Under the pieces are notes generated by a model that was not told where the DNA came from, did no database searches, and saw only the letters and a list, made by a program, of their open reading frames with translations. A stretch of DNA of 64,000 bases from Clostridium thermosuccinogenes (lineage in GTDB: Bacteria > Bacillota > Clostridia > Acetivibrionales > DSM-5807): assembly GCF_002896855.1 (NCBI RefSeq), contig NZ_CP021850.1:3621665-3685664 (forward strand), written 5' to 3'. The stretch's first letter is position 1; every line of letters starts with the position of its first letter. The translations under genes were made by a program, and so were the position numbers. This document shows, one piece after another, positions 17,811 to 25,524 of this stretch.

Positions 17811-18992
17811 ATGGCAGGTGACAGATTCCTTTTAATTAAGCCTTGGAGTTACAGGTTATGGTCTGATGTGGAACATGTCCTGGGTCAGCTTTTAATAGCC
17901 GAGATCACCAACCGTATTCCTGTTATCTATTGGCCGACCCACTGTCTGCATAATGGATTTATTCATACAAACGGATTTGAACTGTATTTTGAACCTGTAT
18001 CCAACTATAGCATTTTTGATTTAACCAAGCCCGAATACACCTTCTATCCACCCGTCTGGGATGCAGACAATCTGCTGGTGGAAGATACTTGTAAGGATAC
18101 CTGGATGTACAGAAGCATCGGCGATCTTATAAGCAGTGACGCTAATGTGGTCATCGGGGATGTATATTTTTCGATATCAGAAATCATTCCTTTCGTCAAG
18201 AAGGATAATGCAGCATACGGAATGACAGCCACAGAGATTTATCGTTACCTTTACAATAAATATATAAGACTCAAAAGGGACATTCTTATGGAGGTGCAGG
18301 GATTTTACCAGTCATGGCTCAAGGACGGGCATCCCCTGCTGGCAGTACATGTTCGTAGGGAAGAAGACGACAAGATCATCGACGTAAGAAAAGACATAGT
18401 AGATGAGCACTACTGGAGGAGAAACAGCAGAAAATATGGTACAAAGAATGCAAAGAAACAGAAAATAAAATACCGGTTTAGAGGAAAGGCGAAAATATTG
18501 AAAGCCAATACCCAATATCATTCTGAAATCCAAAAGCTGATAAACAAGTATGCGATTAAGAAGATATTCCTTCTCACCGACAGTGAGGAAGCGGTGGAAG
18601 AATACCGGAACATGTATGGTGATATGGTTGTGTATACAGACTGCAAGCGATTATCCGGCAGCGACCCGTCATACTACATGGAAAATCCCATGGTGAAAAG
18701 AAGACGAGGCATAGAGTCGATTAAGGACGCATATCTGGCCGCTCAGTGCGACTTTTTTATAGGAAACGATTTTTCAAGCCTGTCCCGGGCAATATCCCGG
18801 ATAAAAGACTGGCCGGATGGAAATGTCAAGCTTCTTTTCCGACAAAGGGAAAAACGCAAATACCCCGTCAATGTAAAAATGATTGTGTCAAATGAAAAGA
18901 AAATGTTCCAGTCCTTTGTGAAGTTTATGGAAAAGCTCTACAACAAAATAAAGAAAAAACTGCACATTGGGGGTGACGAAAATGACAGCTGA
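17811..18992 (+). CDS. NodZ/GT23-like fucosyltransferase-type protein, paralogue 2
   Basis: This 393-residue protein is the longest of the four. The core aligns with paralogue 1: DRFLLIK, TNRIPVIYW, FELYFEPVSNYS, then AVHVRREEDDK (H180, R182, R183) with an extra residue in the donor motif. An inserted Lys/Arg-rich stretch lies at about 200-230. A 60-residue basic, amphipathic C-terminal tail (KLYNKIKKKLHIG) is absent from the others and might bind membrane. ATG 17811 follows GAGGTG. A 128-base gap before it could hold a promoter. It overlaps the next paralogue by 11 bases. Confidence 0.68.
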   Translation: MAGDRFLLIKPWSYRLWSDVEHVLGQLLIAEITNRIPVIYWPTHCLHNGFIHTNGFELYFEPVSNYSIFDLTKPEYTFYPPVWDADNLLVEDTCKDTWMYRSIGDLISSDANVVIGDVYFSISEIIPFVKKDNAAYGMTATEIYRYLYNKYIRLKRDILMEVQGFYQSWLKDGHPLLAVHVRREEDDKIIDVRKDIVDEHYWRRNSRKYGTKNAKKQKIKYRFRGKAKILKANTQYHSEIQKLINKYAIKKIFLLTDSEEAVEEYRNMYGDMVVYTDCKRLSGSDPSYYMENPMVKRRRGIESIKDAYLAAQCDFFIGNDFSSLSRAISRIKDWPDGNVKLLFRQREKRKYPVNVKMIVSNEKKMFQSFVKFMEKLYNKIKKKLHIGGDENDS

Positions 18993-20073
18993 TCGATTTC
19001 TGCTTATAAAAAGCTGGGGTTGCGGTTTCTGGTCAGACGTAGACCATGTGATGGGACAGCTGCTGGCTGCTGAACTGACCAACCGGATTCCTGTCGTTTA
19101 TTGGGGAACAAACAGCTTGTATTCCGAATCATTTAAAGGTAATGCTTTTGAGTTATATTTTGAGCCAGTATCCAATTACACAGTGGAAGAATTGATCCAG
19201 CCTGGTTTTACTTATTATCCGCCTATCTGGAATGAAAAAAACCTCAAGGTAGAGGATTTGGATAAAGTAGCCTGGGCTTACCGGAACCTGGGCGATATGA
19301 TGAATAGCAATGCCAATGTGGTGGTCAGTGATACCCACTATTTCATCCGCCCAATTATCCATTACATTCCTAAGAGCCACTGGGCTTACGGAATGACTGC
19401 CCACCAGATATACCGATGCCTGTTTGATAAATATATCAGGCTGAAGCCTGATATCCAGGAAGAAATACAGGAGTTTTATGATGAACACATGAAAGAGTTC
19501 CATCCGCTGCTAGGGGTCCACATCCGTGGCGGCGACAAGGTAAAAGAAGTAGAAAACTTGTCGCACTTGAACAAAAAGTATCATCAAACAATACAAAACT
19601 TTATTAATAAGTATGATATCAAGAAAATCCTATTGTTGACAGACTGCGAGGATATTCTCACCGACTTTCAAAAGAGGTATGGTCAGATGGTGGTCTTTAC
19701 CGATTGTAAAAGGGGACAGCTCAATGACACGAAAAACGCTCCCCATCTTACCAGCTATTCTGAAAGAAGGCGTAAAGGGATAGAGATCATCAAGGATACC
19801 TACCTGGCATCCATGTGTGACTTTTTTATTGGCAATGGGTATTCCAACGTATCATACACAGTAAAACGCCTGAAGGATTGGCCGGACACCAATATTGTCC
19901 TTTTTTACAGAGATCTGAAGCATGAAATGAAGTTGGCTAAAAAGCGTGTGAAAGCAGACCGGAAGAGAAGAAAATCGGAAAGAATTCGCCACAGATCAGA
20001 ATATCCTGAATTATACGGAGGTGTGAATACGTATGCAGACGAACCGATATCTATTGATAAAATCATTGGGTAA
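18982..20073 (+). CDS. NodZ/GT23-like fucosyltransferase-type protein, paralogue 3
   Basis: This 363-residue protein keeps the family motifs in best form: TNRIPVVYWGTNSLYSES, NAFELYFEPVSNYT, LLGVHIRGGDKVKEV (H180, R182, D185, K186), LLLTDCEDIL and CDFFIGNGYSNVS. A basic tail of about 50 residues follows the core. ATG 18982 has GGGGGTG before it and lies inside the end of paralogue 2, so translation is coupled. Its own end overlaps paralogue 4 by 41 bases. The core is expected to be a GT-B fucosyltransferase-type enzyme. Confidence 0.7.
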   Translation: MTADRFLLIKSWGCGFWSDVDHVMGQLLAAELTNRIPVVYWGTNSLYSESFKGNAFELYFEPVSNYTVEELIQPGFTYYPPIWNEKNLKVEDLDKVAWAYRNLGDMMNSNANVVVSDTHYFIRPIIHYIPKSHWAYGMTAHQIYRCLFDKYIRLKPDIQEEIQEFYDEHMKEFHPLLGVHIRGGDKVKEVENLSHLNKKYHQTIQNFINKYDIKKILLLTDCEDILTDFQKRYGQMVVFTDCKRGQLNDTKNAPHLTSYSERRRKGIEIIKDTYLASMCDFFIGNGYSNVSYTVKRLKDWPDTNIVLFYRDLKHEMKLAKKRVKADRKRRKSERIRHRSEYPELYGGVNTYADEPISIDKIIG

Positions 20074-20992
20074 AAGCATTTGGGCCGATGTGGATCATGT
20101 TATGTGCCAACTTCTTGCAGCAGAATTGACCAACCGGATTCCGGTCGTGTACTGGGGTATGGAAAGCCTGTATAGTGAGTCCATAGCTACAAATGCATTC
20201 GAGTTTTTTTTCGAACCGGTTTCCGCACTTACGGTCAATGATATTGTCCGTCCGGGATATTCTTTTTATCCGCCTACATGGAATATAGAGAAAATTCTTG
20301 CAGAAGACAGTGACAGGTTTAAAATGGAATACCGGGATTTGAAAAGCCTGATGAAAAGTGACGCCAATATCGTTGTCAGTGACATTTATTATCCCTTAAG
20401 CTCCATATTGGCATGGACCAACAGGTCGCATTGGTCTTACGGAAAAACTCCTTATCAGGTTTACCGGTGTCTTTTTGATAAATATCTGAAGCCAAAGCCT
20501 GAAGTGAAACGGGAAATCAAAAAATATATCAATACGACCCCCGATTTCAGGGATGAAAAGCCGATACTCGGAATTCACTGCCGTTCCAATGCTATTGTGA
20601 ATGAAGTAGCACAGCTTTATGATTTGAATGAGCTGTATAAGCCTTATATCTGGCACTATATTGTACGGTACAACGTCAGACATATATTTTTGATAACCGA
20701 CTCCAATAAAATACTGAAAGAATACAAAAAGCTGTACGGCGTGAATGGAATGCTTTTATATAGCGACAGCAAAAAACGTCCCCTAAAAGAGCGGATACCC
20801 ACTTACCTTCAGGACTACCCGAACAAAAGGCACAAAGGCGTAGAACTCATCAAGGATACCATTGAGGTCATAAAGGATACGTACCTGGCTGCACAATGCG
20901 ACTTTTTCATAGGAAACGGTTATTCAAACCTGTCCAATACGGTGATGAGGCTTAAGGATTGGCCTGAAACCAATATAAAACTATTATATTAA
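20033..20992 (+). CDS. NodZ/GT23-like protein, paralogue 4, altered donor motif
   Basis: This 319-residue protein is clearly homologous to its neighbours (NRYLLIK, TNRIPVVYWGMESLYSES, CDFFIGNGYSNLS). The donor motif reads GIHCRSNAIVNEV: H182 and R184 stay, but the Asp and Lys are replaced by A187 and I188. A short duplication, KGVELIKDTIEVIKDTYL, lies near residue 283. ATG 20033 follows GGAGGTG within the end of paralogue 3. Either it uses another donor or it is a non-catalytic partner. No frameshift is present, so it appears to be under selection. Confidence 0.66.
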   Translation: MQTNRYLLIKSLGKSIWADVDHVMCQLLAAELTNRIPVVYWGMESLYSESIATNAFEFFFEPVSALTVNDIVRPGYSFYPPTWNIEKILAEDSDRFKMEYRDLKSLMKSDANIVVSDIYYPLSSILAWTNRSHWSYGKTPYQVYRCLFDKYLKPKPEVKREIKKYINTTPDFRDEKPILGIHCRSNAIVNEVAQLYDLNELYKPYIWHYIVRYNVRHIFLITDSNKILKEYKKLYGVNGMLLYSDSKKRPLKERIPTYLQDYPNKRHKGVELIKDTIEVIKDTYLAAQCDFFIGNGYSNLSNTVMRLKDWPETNIKLLY

Positions 20993-21025
20993 AAGGTTAT
21001 TTCCAATGGAGAGGAGGAATAATTT

Positions 21026-21958
21026 TTGAATTCCAATGAACTCAAATACATGGAATTGATAAAGAGCAGATACCCCCAGCTGGATCTGTCAAAAATTGAA
21101 TTTAATAAAACCGATGGCAGTTATAGCGATGTCGCTATTGTAAATAATGAGGCGGTGTTTAAATTTGCAAGGTATGACTGGAGCGCTACCTACCTGAGAA
21201 ACGAAGCGGACGTGATCCGCTTCATCCAGGATTTTGTTGATTTGCCTTTACCGGATGTGGAGCTTGTTGATCAAAACGTAACCAAGCGTCGTTTTATCAA
21301 GGGTTCGCCTTTATATAGAAACCTTTTGTTGAAATCGGATTATCAGACACAGGATGCCATTGCCAAGCAGATTGCGACTTTTTTACATCAATTGCATACC
21401 ATCCCGGTAAAAAAAGCACAACATGCAAACATCGGCTATTCTCAAATGAACCGTACACAGGAAGAATGGCTGGCCGAACTGGAAACCATGCAAAGAAAGA
21501 TATTACATTACTGCACAGACTATGTAAAAGAGTATTTGCGGCAGATTATACAGCCTGTCATTGACAACGAAAAATTTTTTGATTTCCAGTCCGTGCTTAT
21601 TCACGGAGATTTAACGCCTAACCATATACTGTTTGACAAATCGTCCCGAAAAGTCAGCGGCATTATAGGCTTCAGCAATGCAGGATTTGGCGATCCTGCC
21701 TATGATATAGGAATGCTTATAGATCATCTGGGAGAGAATTTTGTCAAACGGATGAGCAGATACTATCCAATTTCTCCTGCATGCTTGGATAGAGCCAGAT
21801 TTTATGCTTATATCAGCAATTTTATGTGGTTCAGGGATGTATGCGACATGATTTCAACACGGGATTTTTCGCGTTTTCAAATTCCAGCAAAGGATCGGGA
21901 CATTTTCCCTTTGGGGACATTAACCACGGCATTCGAAATTAAAGCGTCAAAAAAATGA
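21026..21958 (+). CDS. aminoglycoside phosphotransferase-fold kinase-like protein
   Basis: This 310-residue protein has the APH/choline kinase fold. The Brenner loop IHGDLTPNHILFD (about 192-204) holds the catalytic Asp and Asn. The following metal-binding segment, usually IIDFxxAxxGDPAxD, reads GIIGFSNAGFGDPAYDIG, so the first Asp is Gly at 215. Without that residue ordinary phosphotransfer would be weak. The start is TTG 21026 after GGAGAGGAGG. It closes the glycosyltransferase run, so a role on a sugar or lipid carrier is possible, but antibiotic resistance is not implied. Confidence 0.72.
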   Translation: MNSNELKYMELIKSRYPQLDLSKIEFNKTDGSYSDVAIVNNEAVFKFARYDWSATYLRNEADVIRFIQDFVDLPLPDVELVDQNVTKRRFIKGSPLYRNLLLKSDYQTQDAIAKQIATFLHQLHTIPVKKAQHANIGYSQMNRTQEEWLAELETMQRKILHYCTDYVKEYLRQIIQPVIDNEKFFDFQSVLIHGDLTPNHILFDKSSRKVSGIIGFSNAGFGDPAYDIGMLIDHLGENFVKRMSRYYPISPACLDRARFYAYISNFMWFRDVCDMISTRDFSRFQIPAKDRDIFPLGTLTTAFEIKASKK

Positions 21959-22023
21959 ATTGTGATATCCCGCTCAGTTCCTGAATAAAATTGTTACAGG
22001 AATATGTGTTGGGAGATGGTCGT

Positions 22024-22476
22024 GTGAATTACACCTCTACTGATTTAAGCCGCCTCACATTCAAGAAAGCACTTTTTGATGGGTACAACAAAAAGCAGGT
22101 AGACAGCCTGCTTGCAAAAGTCATTGAAGACTATACGGAAATGAGCAACAGCATTCATGATCTGAAAAGCCAGATATCCGCTCTGAATGAGACAGTGCAG
22201 CATTACAAGGTACTTGAAGAATCCCTGCAGCATTCCATCCTGGTTGCACAACATACTGCCGAGCAAATCAAGGCAAATGCATGCGACAAGGCAAAAAACA
22301 TCGTGGAAGAAGCAGAGGTAAAAGCACAAAAAATCATCGAAAATGCTACCAATGAGGCCCGTAAACTTCAAGCAAAATATGAAGGGCTTAAAAATGAAGT
22401 ATATACATTCAAAACAAAATCGGAGGCATTGCTCCAGGCTCAGATGGATGTTCTCAAGCAATTGTTTGCCGAATAA
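22024..22476 (+). CDS. DivIVA-like coiled-coil protein
   Basis: This 150-residue protein starts with the DivIVA lipid-binding signature, LTFKKALFDGYNKKQVDSL (about residues 9-27), followed by a heptad-rich coiled coil through to residue 145. DivIVA proteins bind curved membrane at poles and septa and recruit partners. GTG 22024 follows GGGAGAT; the longer frame has no good site. The genome's main divIVA normally lies by the division cluster, so this is likely a second, pathway-specific copy that could place the glycan machinery at a pole or septum. Confidence 0.75.
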   Translation: MNYTSTDLSRLTFKKALFDGYNKKQVDSLLAKVIEDYTEMSNSIHDLKSQISALNETVQHYKVLEESLQHSILVAQHTAEQIKANACDKAKNIVEEAEVKAQKIIENATNEARKLQAKYEGLKNEVYTFKTKSEALLQAQMDVLKQLFAE

Positions 22477-22653
22477 AAGAGTATTAAAAAAAGAAACAGG
22501 GGGACGGATTTTTTATATGTTCCACTTGCATTATACAGTAGAAACATGAAAACTGTTTATTGCAAGAAGGAACATATTTTTATGGCATGGAAATTAAATG
22601 CCGTTTGATATCCCCCTGTACTGACTGTGCCAAAGCTACTTCCCTTTTCCTTC

Positions 22654-23598
22654 CTATACCTGGGAGTTATTCTTCAGCATGTTTACGTAATATTCGTATT
22701 CCCTCTTGATTCCTTCCCTTATATCCATTTTTGGCTTCCAACCGGTGGCTGAAATCTTGGAATTGTCCAAAACTCTCCGAGGCGTTCCATCGGGTTTTGT
22801 GGTATCAAATACAATTTCACCCTGAAAACCTACAACATCCCGAATAATCTCAGCAAGCTCCCTTATGCTGATTTCCCTTCCGGAACCGATATTTATAAGC
22901 TCACTGCTTTCATAGTTCTGCATCAGATAAAGACATGCTTCGGCCATGTCATCCACATATAGAAATTCTCTAAGAGGCTTGCCCGTACCCCACAATTCAA
23001 CGAAAGGCCGGTTTTCAAGCTTCGCTTTGTGGAATTTTATCATCATGGACGGGATAACATGGGAGTTGTATTCATCAAACCTGTCATTGATGCCGTATAG
23101 GTTGGCAGGCATTACCGAAATATAACGGGTGCCATATTGCTTGTTGTAAGACTGGCACATTTTGATACCCGATATTTTAGCCAGGGCGTAAGCTTCATTG
23201 GTAGGTTCCAGCGGGCCGGTAAGCAGGTATTCTTCTTTAATCGGTTGTGGGCATAATTTCGGATAAATGCATGCACTTCCAAGGAACATCAGCTTTTTCA
23301 CTTTATTCTTAAAAGCGCTGCGAATCACATTGCATTCAATGAGCATGTTCTCCATGATGAAATCCGCAGGGTAAGTATCGTTTGCATGAATTCCTCCTAC
23401 TTTTGCGGCAGCCAGAAACACATATTCCGGTTTTTCCTCTTCAAAGAATTTTTCGCATTCTGCCTGATTGGTTAAATCCAGTTCCTTATGTGTCCTCCGG
23501 ATAATGTTCTCATATCCGTTTTGCTGAAGGCATCTGACAATGGCTGAACCAACCATTCCGGTATGTCCAGCCACATATATCCTACTGTTTTTTTCCAT
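22654..23598 (-). CDS. fcl: GDP-L-fucose synthase
   Basis: This 314-residue SDR performs the epimerisation and reduction of GDP-4-keto-6-deoxymannose to GDP-L-fucose with NADPH. It shows GHTGMVGSAIVR at the N-terminus, LGSACIYPK near 106 and YALAK (catalytic Tyr and Lys) near 136. MMIKFHKAK and REFLYVDDMAEACLYLM are further family signatures. ATG 23598 follows AAGGAGGGGG. Before an IS insertion this gene began 16 bases after the gmd stop. It is now 1.93 kb from gmd, with the transposase gene facing the other way. Confidence 0.94.
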   Translation of the reverse strand: MEKNSRIYVAGHTGMVGSAIVRCLQQNGYENIIRRTHKELDLTNQAECEKFFEEEKPEYVFLAAAKVGGIHANDTYPADFIMENMLIECNVIRSAFKNKVKKLMFLGSACIYPKLCPQPIKEEYLLTGPLEPTNEAYALAKISGIKMCQSYNKQYGTRYISVMPANLYGINDRFDEYNSHVIPSMMIKFHKAKLENRPFVELWGTGKPLREFLYVDDMAEACLYLMQNYESSELINIGSGREISIRELAEIIRDVVGFQGEIVFDTTKPDGTPRRVLDNSKISATGWKPKMDIREGIKREYEYYVNMLKNNSQV

Positions 23599-23614
23599 AT
23601 AACCCCCTCCTTAA

Positions 23615-23622
23615 TCCAATTG
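23615..23622. repeat. target site duplication, left copy
   Basis: ATCCAATT directly abuts the left inverted repeat of the IS and is repeated at 25555-25562. Eight bases is the duplication length of IS6-like elements. Confidence 0.9.
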
Positions 23623-23735
23623 GTAGTGTCAAAAGTTTTGATATGCTTTTGACCTCTAACCCTTGGTTTTACTTGCTTTTATATTATTAAGGGTTTTACC
23701 CTCATTTAACTGGAAATTAAGAATGTATAGAAAGG

Positions 23736-23809
23736 CAAAGGTACTTGCCCTTTTTTTGGTATAATGTTGTTGCTGGACAACCCCCAAAGAAAGGAGTTAA
23801 GTACCTTTG
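23736..23809 (+). promoter_or_regulatory. IS promoter and start-codon-sequestering inverted repeat
   Basis: CAAAGGTACTT (23736-23746) is the exact complement of AAGTACCTTTG (23799-23809), which covers the TTG start of the transposase. Between them lies an extended -10, TGGTATAAT (23757-23765). Transcripts from that promoter lack the first arm and are translatable. Transcripts entering from outside would carry both arms and mask the start. Confidence 0.6.
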
Positions 23810-25237
23810 AACAACATTATAACAGTTTTACTACTATACATTCAAATACAAGCTAAAATTATCATTTACCTCATGTGTGCACTCTTTAGTAAAGGATCCG
23901 TCCGCAAGTACTACGATGAGCCTGTTAGGAAGCCTTACCGCAAGCTTGTGGTGGATACCATGCCGATTATTGAGACACTTGAGAAGCTTGATTATAAGCA
24001 GCTTATTTCAAATCATCTCAAGGAAACCGGTAAGCTTATAACCCCTATTACAAGGAGAAAAGCTTCTACAGTCCCTGATACTATGGCCTGCCCAAGATGT
24101 GGAGCTCCTCATGAATACCTTTACGACAATACCGGTGGTAAAGGCCAGTACTTATGCAAAGTCTGCAAGTGCACTTTCAACAAGAAAAACCGTTACCTAA
24201 AAAATCTCATCTTCCTCTGCCCCCACTGTGGAAGGACACTGGAACTTAAGAAAGAGCGTAAGGACTTCAACGTACATAAGTGCACCAACTCCAAGTGCCC
24301 CTATTACCTTGACAGGCTCAATTCCATGTCCGAGGAAGACAAGCAGCGCTACAAGTCTTCTCCACATGATTTCAAGCTCCATTACATCTACAGGGAGTTT
24401 GATATTGACTTTGAGCCTTTGGTAAGAAAGCCTTCCCAGCCTCCGAGTGTAGATATATCAAGGCTTTATGTCTCTCCTCACGTCCTGGGGCTGATACTTA
24501 CATACCATGTCAATTTTGGCCTTTCTACCCGGATGACAGCTGCCCTTATGCGTGAAGTACATGGTGTAAGTGTTTCTCATCAGTCGGTATCAAATTATGC
24601 CGATGCTGTTGCCACAAACATTAAACCCTTCATTGACAACTACAAGTATGATCTCTCAGATTCCATCTGCGGGGATGAGACGTACATAAAGGTTCTGGGC
24701 AAATGGCATTACGTATTCTTTATATTCGACGCAGTAAAGAAGATTATCCTCTCATACCCCGTCTCTGCCAACCGTGATGTTAAAGCTGCAATTTATGCTC
24801 TTGACGAAGCATTGTCCAAGTTCGATAAGCTTCCTGAGGATCTTACCCTGATCTTTGACGGGAACCCTATTTACATGCTTGCTCAACACTATTTCGCCCA
24901 GTACGGCATCCACTTTGACATAAAGCAGGTAATCGGTCTTACCAACGACGACCCTATCTCCGAAGAATACAGGCCTTTAAAGCAGATCATCGAAAGGTTA
25001 AACCGCACCTTCAAGGGAAACTACAGACCCACCAACGGTTTTAACAACTATGCAGGTTCAGTATCCTTCCTTACACTGTTTGTAGCCTACTTCAACTTCC
25101 TAAGGCCTCATTCCTCTCTGGAAGGCAGGGTGCCGGTGGTCTTAGAAGAGCTCAAAGACCGGCCTAATATGCCTGCCAGGTGGGTTACACTCATTAAAAT
25201 GTCCCAAGAATACATCAAAGCCCAACAATCTGCTTAA
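23807..25237 (+). CDS. IS6-like DDE transposase with N-terminal zinc ribbons
   Basis: This 476-residue transposase has three parts. A hydrophobic N-terminus is followed by two zinc ribbons (about 95-165, with CPRCG, CKVCKC, CPHCG and CTNSKCPYY). A helix-turn-helix-like segment, REVHGVSVSHQSVSNYA, lies near 249-265. The rve/DDE core has D290 (CGDETYIKVLGKW), D351 (LIFDGNPIYM) and E396 (IIERLNRTFKGNY). All three catalytic residues are present, so the element may be active. The start is TTG 23807 after AAAGGAG. It is antisense to gmd and fcl. Confidence 0.88.
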   Translation: MNNIITVLLLYIQIQAKIIIYLMCALFSKGSVRKYYDEPVRKPYRKLVVDTMPIIETLEKLDYKQLISNHLKETGKLITPITRRKASTVPDTMACPRCGAPHEYLYDNTGGKGQYLCKVCKCTFNKKNRYLKNLIFLCPHCGRTLELKKERKDFNVHKCTNSKCPYYLDRLNSMSEEDKQRYKSSPHDFKLHYIYREFDIDFEPLVRKPSQPPSVDISRLYVSPHVLGLILTYHVNFGLSTRMTAALMREVHGVSVSHQSVSNYADAVATNIKPFIDNYKYDLSDSICGDETYIKVLGKWHYVFFIFDAVKKIILSYPVSANRDVKAAIYALDEALSKFDKLPEDLTLIFDGNPIYMLAQHYFAQYGIHFDIKQVIGLTNDDPISEEYRPLKQIIERLNRTFKGNYRPTNGFNNYAGSVSFLTLFVAYFNFLRPHSSLEGRVPVVLEELKDRPNMPARWVTLIKMSQEYIKAQQSA

Positions 25238-25331
25238 GGAACGAAATTCATCCTCTTATTTTTGTAGCATAGCATAGCAAAACAGTCGCCGCCGAACCTG
25301 TGGAGTTTGTGGGTAACCCGCTGATTTGAGG

Positions 25332-25416
25332 GGTGTGGGTAACTTGTGTGATAAAGTGTTGGCAACACGCTTTTCGTTGCCAATGCTTTATCCACTTGTT
25401 ATCCATGCCTCGGGCG
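25332..25416. repeat. long imperfect inverted repeat in the IS tail
   Basis: A 35-base arm ending GTGTTGGCAAC pairs, with about seven mismatches and one gap, with the arm starting GTTGCCAATGCTTTATCC across a nine-base loop. The same stretch carries repeated TTATCCA / TGGGTAAC words that look like degenerate DnaA boxes. It may be a transcription terminator or a host-factor site. Confidence 0.5.
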
Positions 25417-25524
25417 GGTTATCCATCAAATCCACAGGTATTATATTCCCATGGTTTTTCTTGTTGCTTATTTGGTTTCCAATGTGCATATTTGGTAAAT
25501 ACTCTCATTTCTGGCGTCAAAATT

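Noticed and set aside
25388-25430. Replication origin suggested by TTATCCA repeats
   Set aside because: The words lie inside the IS tail, are imperfect and have no initiator gene or AT-rich unwinding region beside them.
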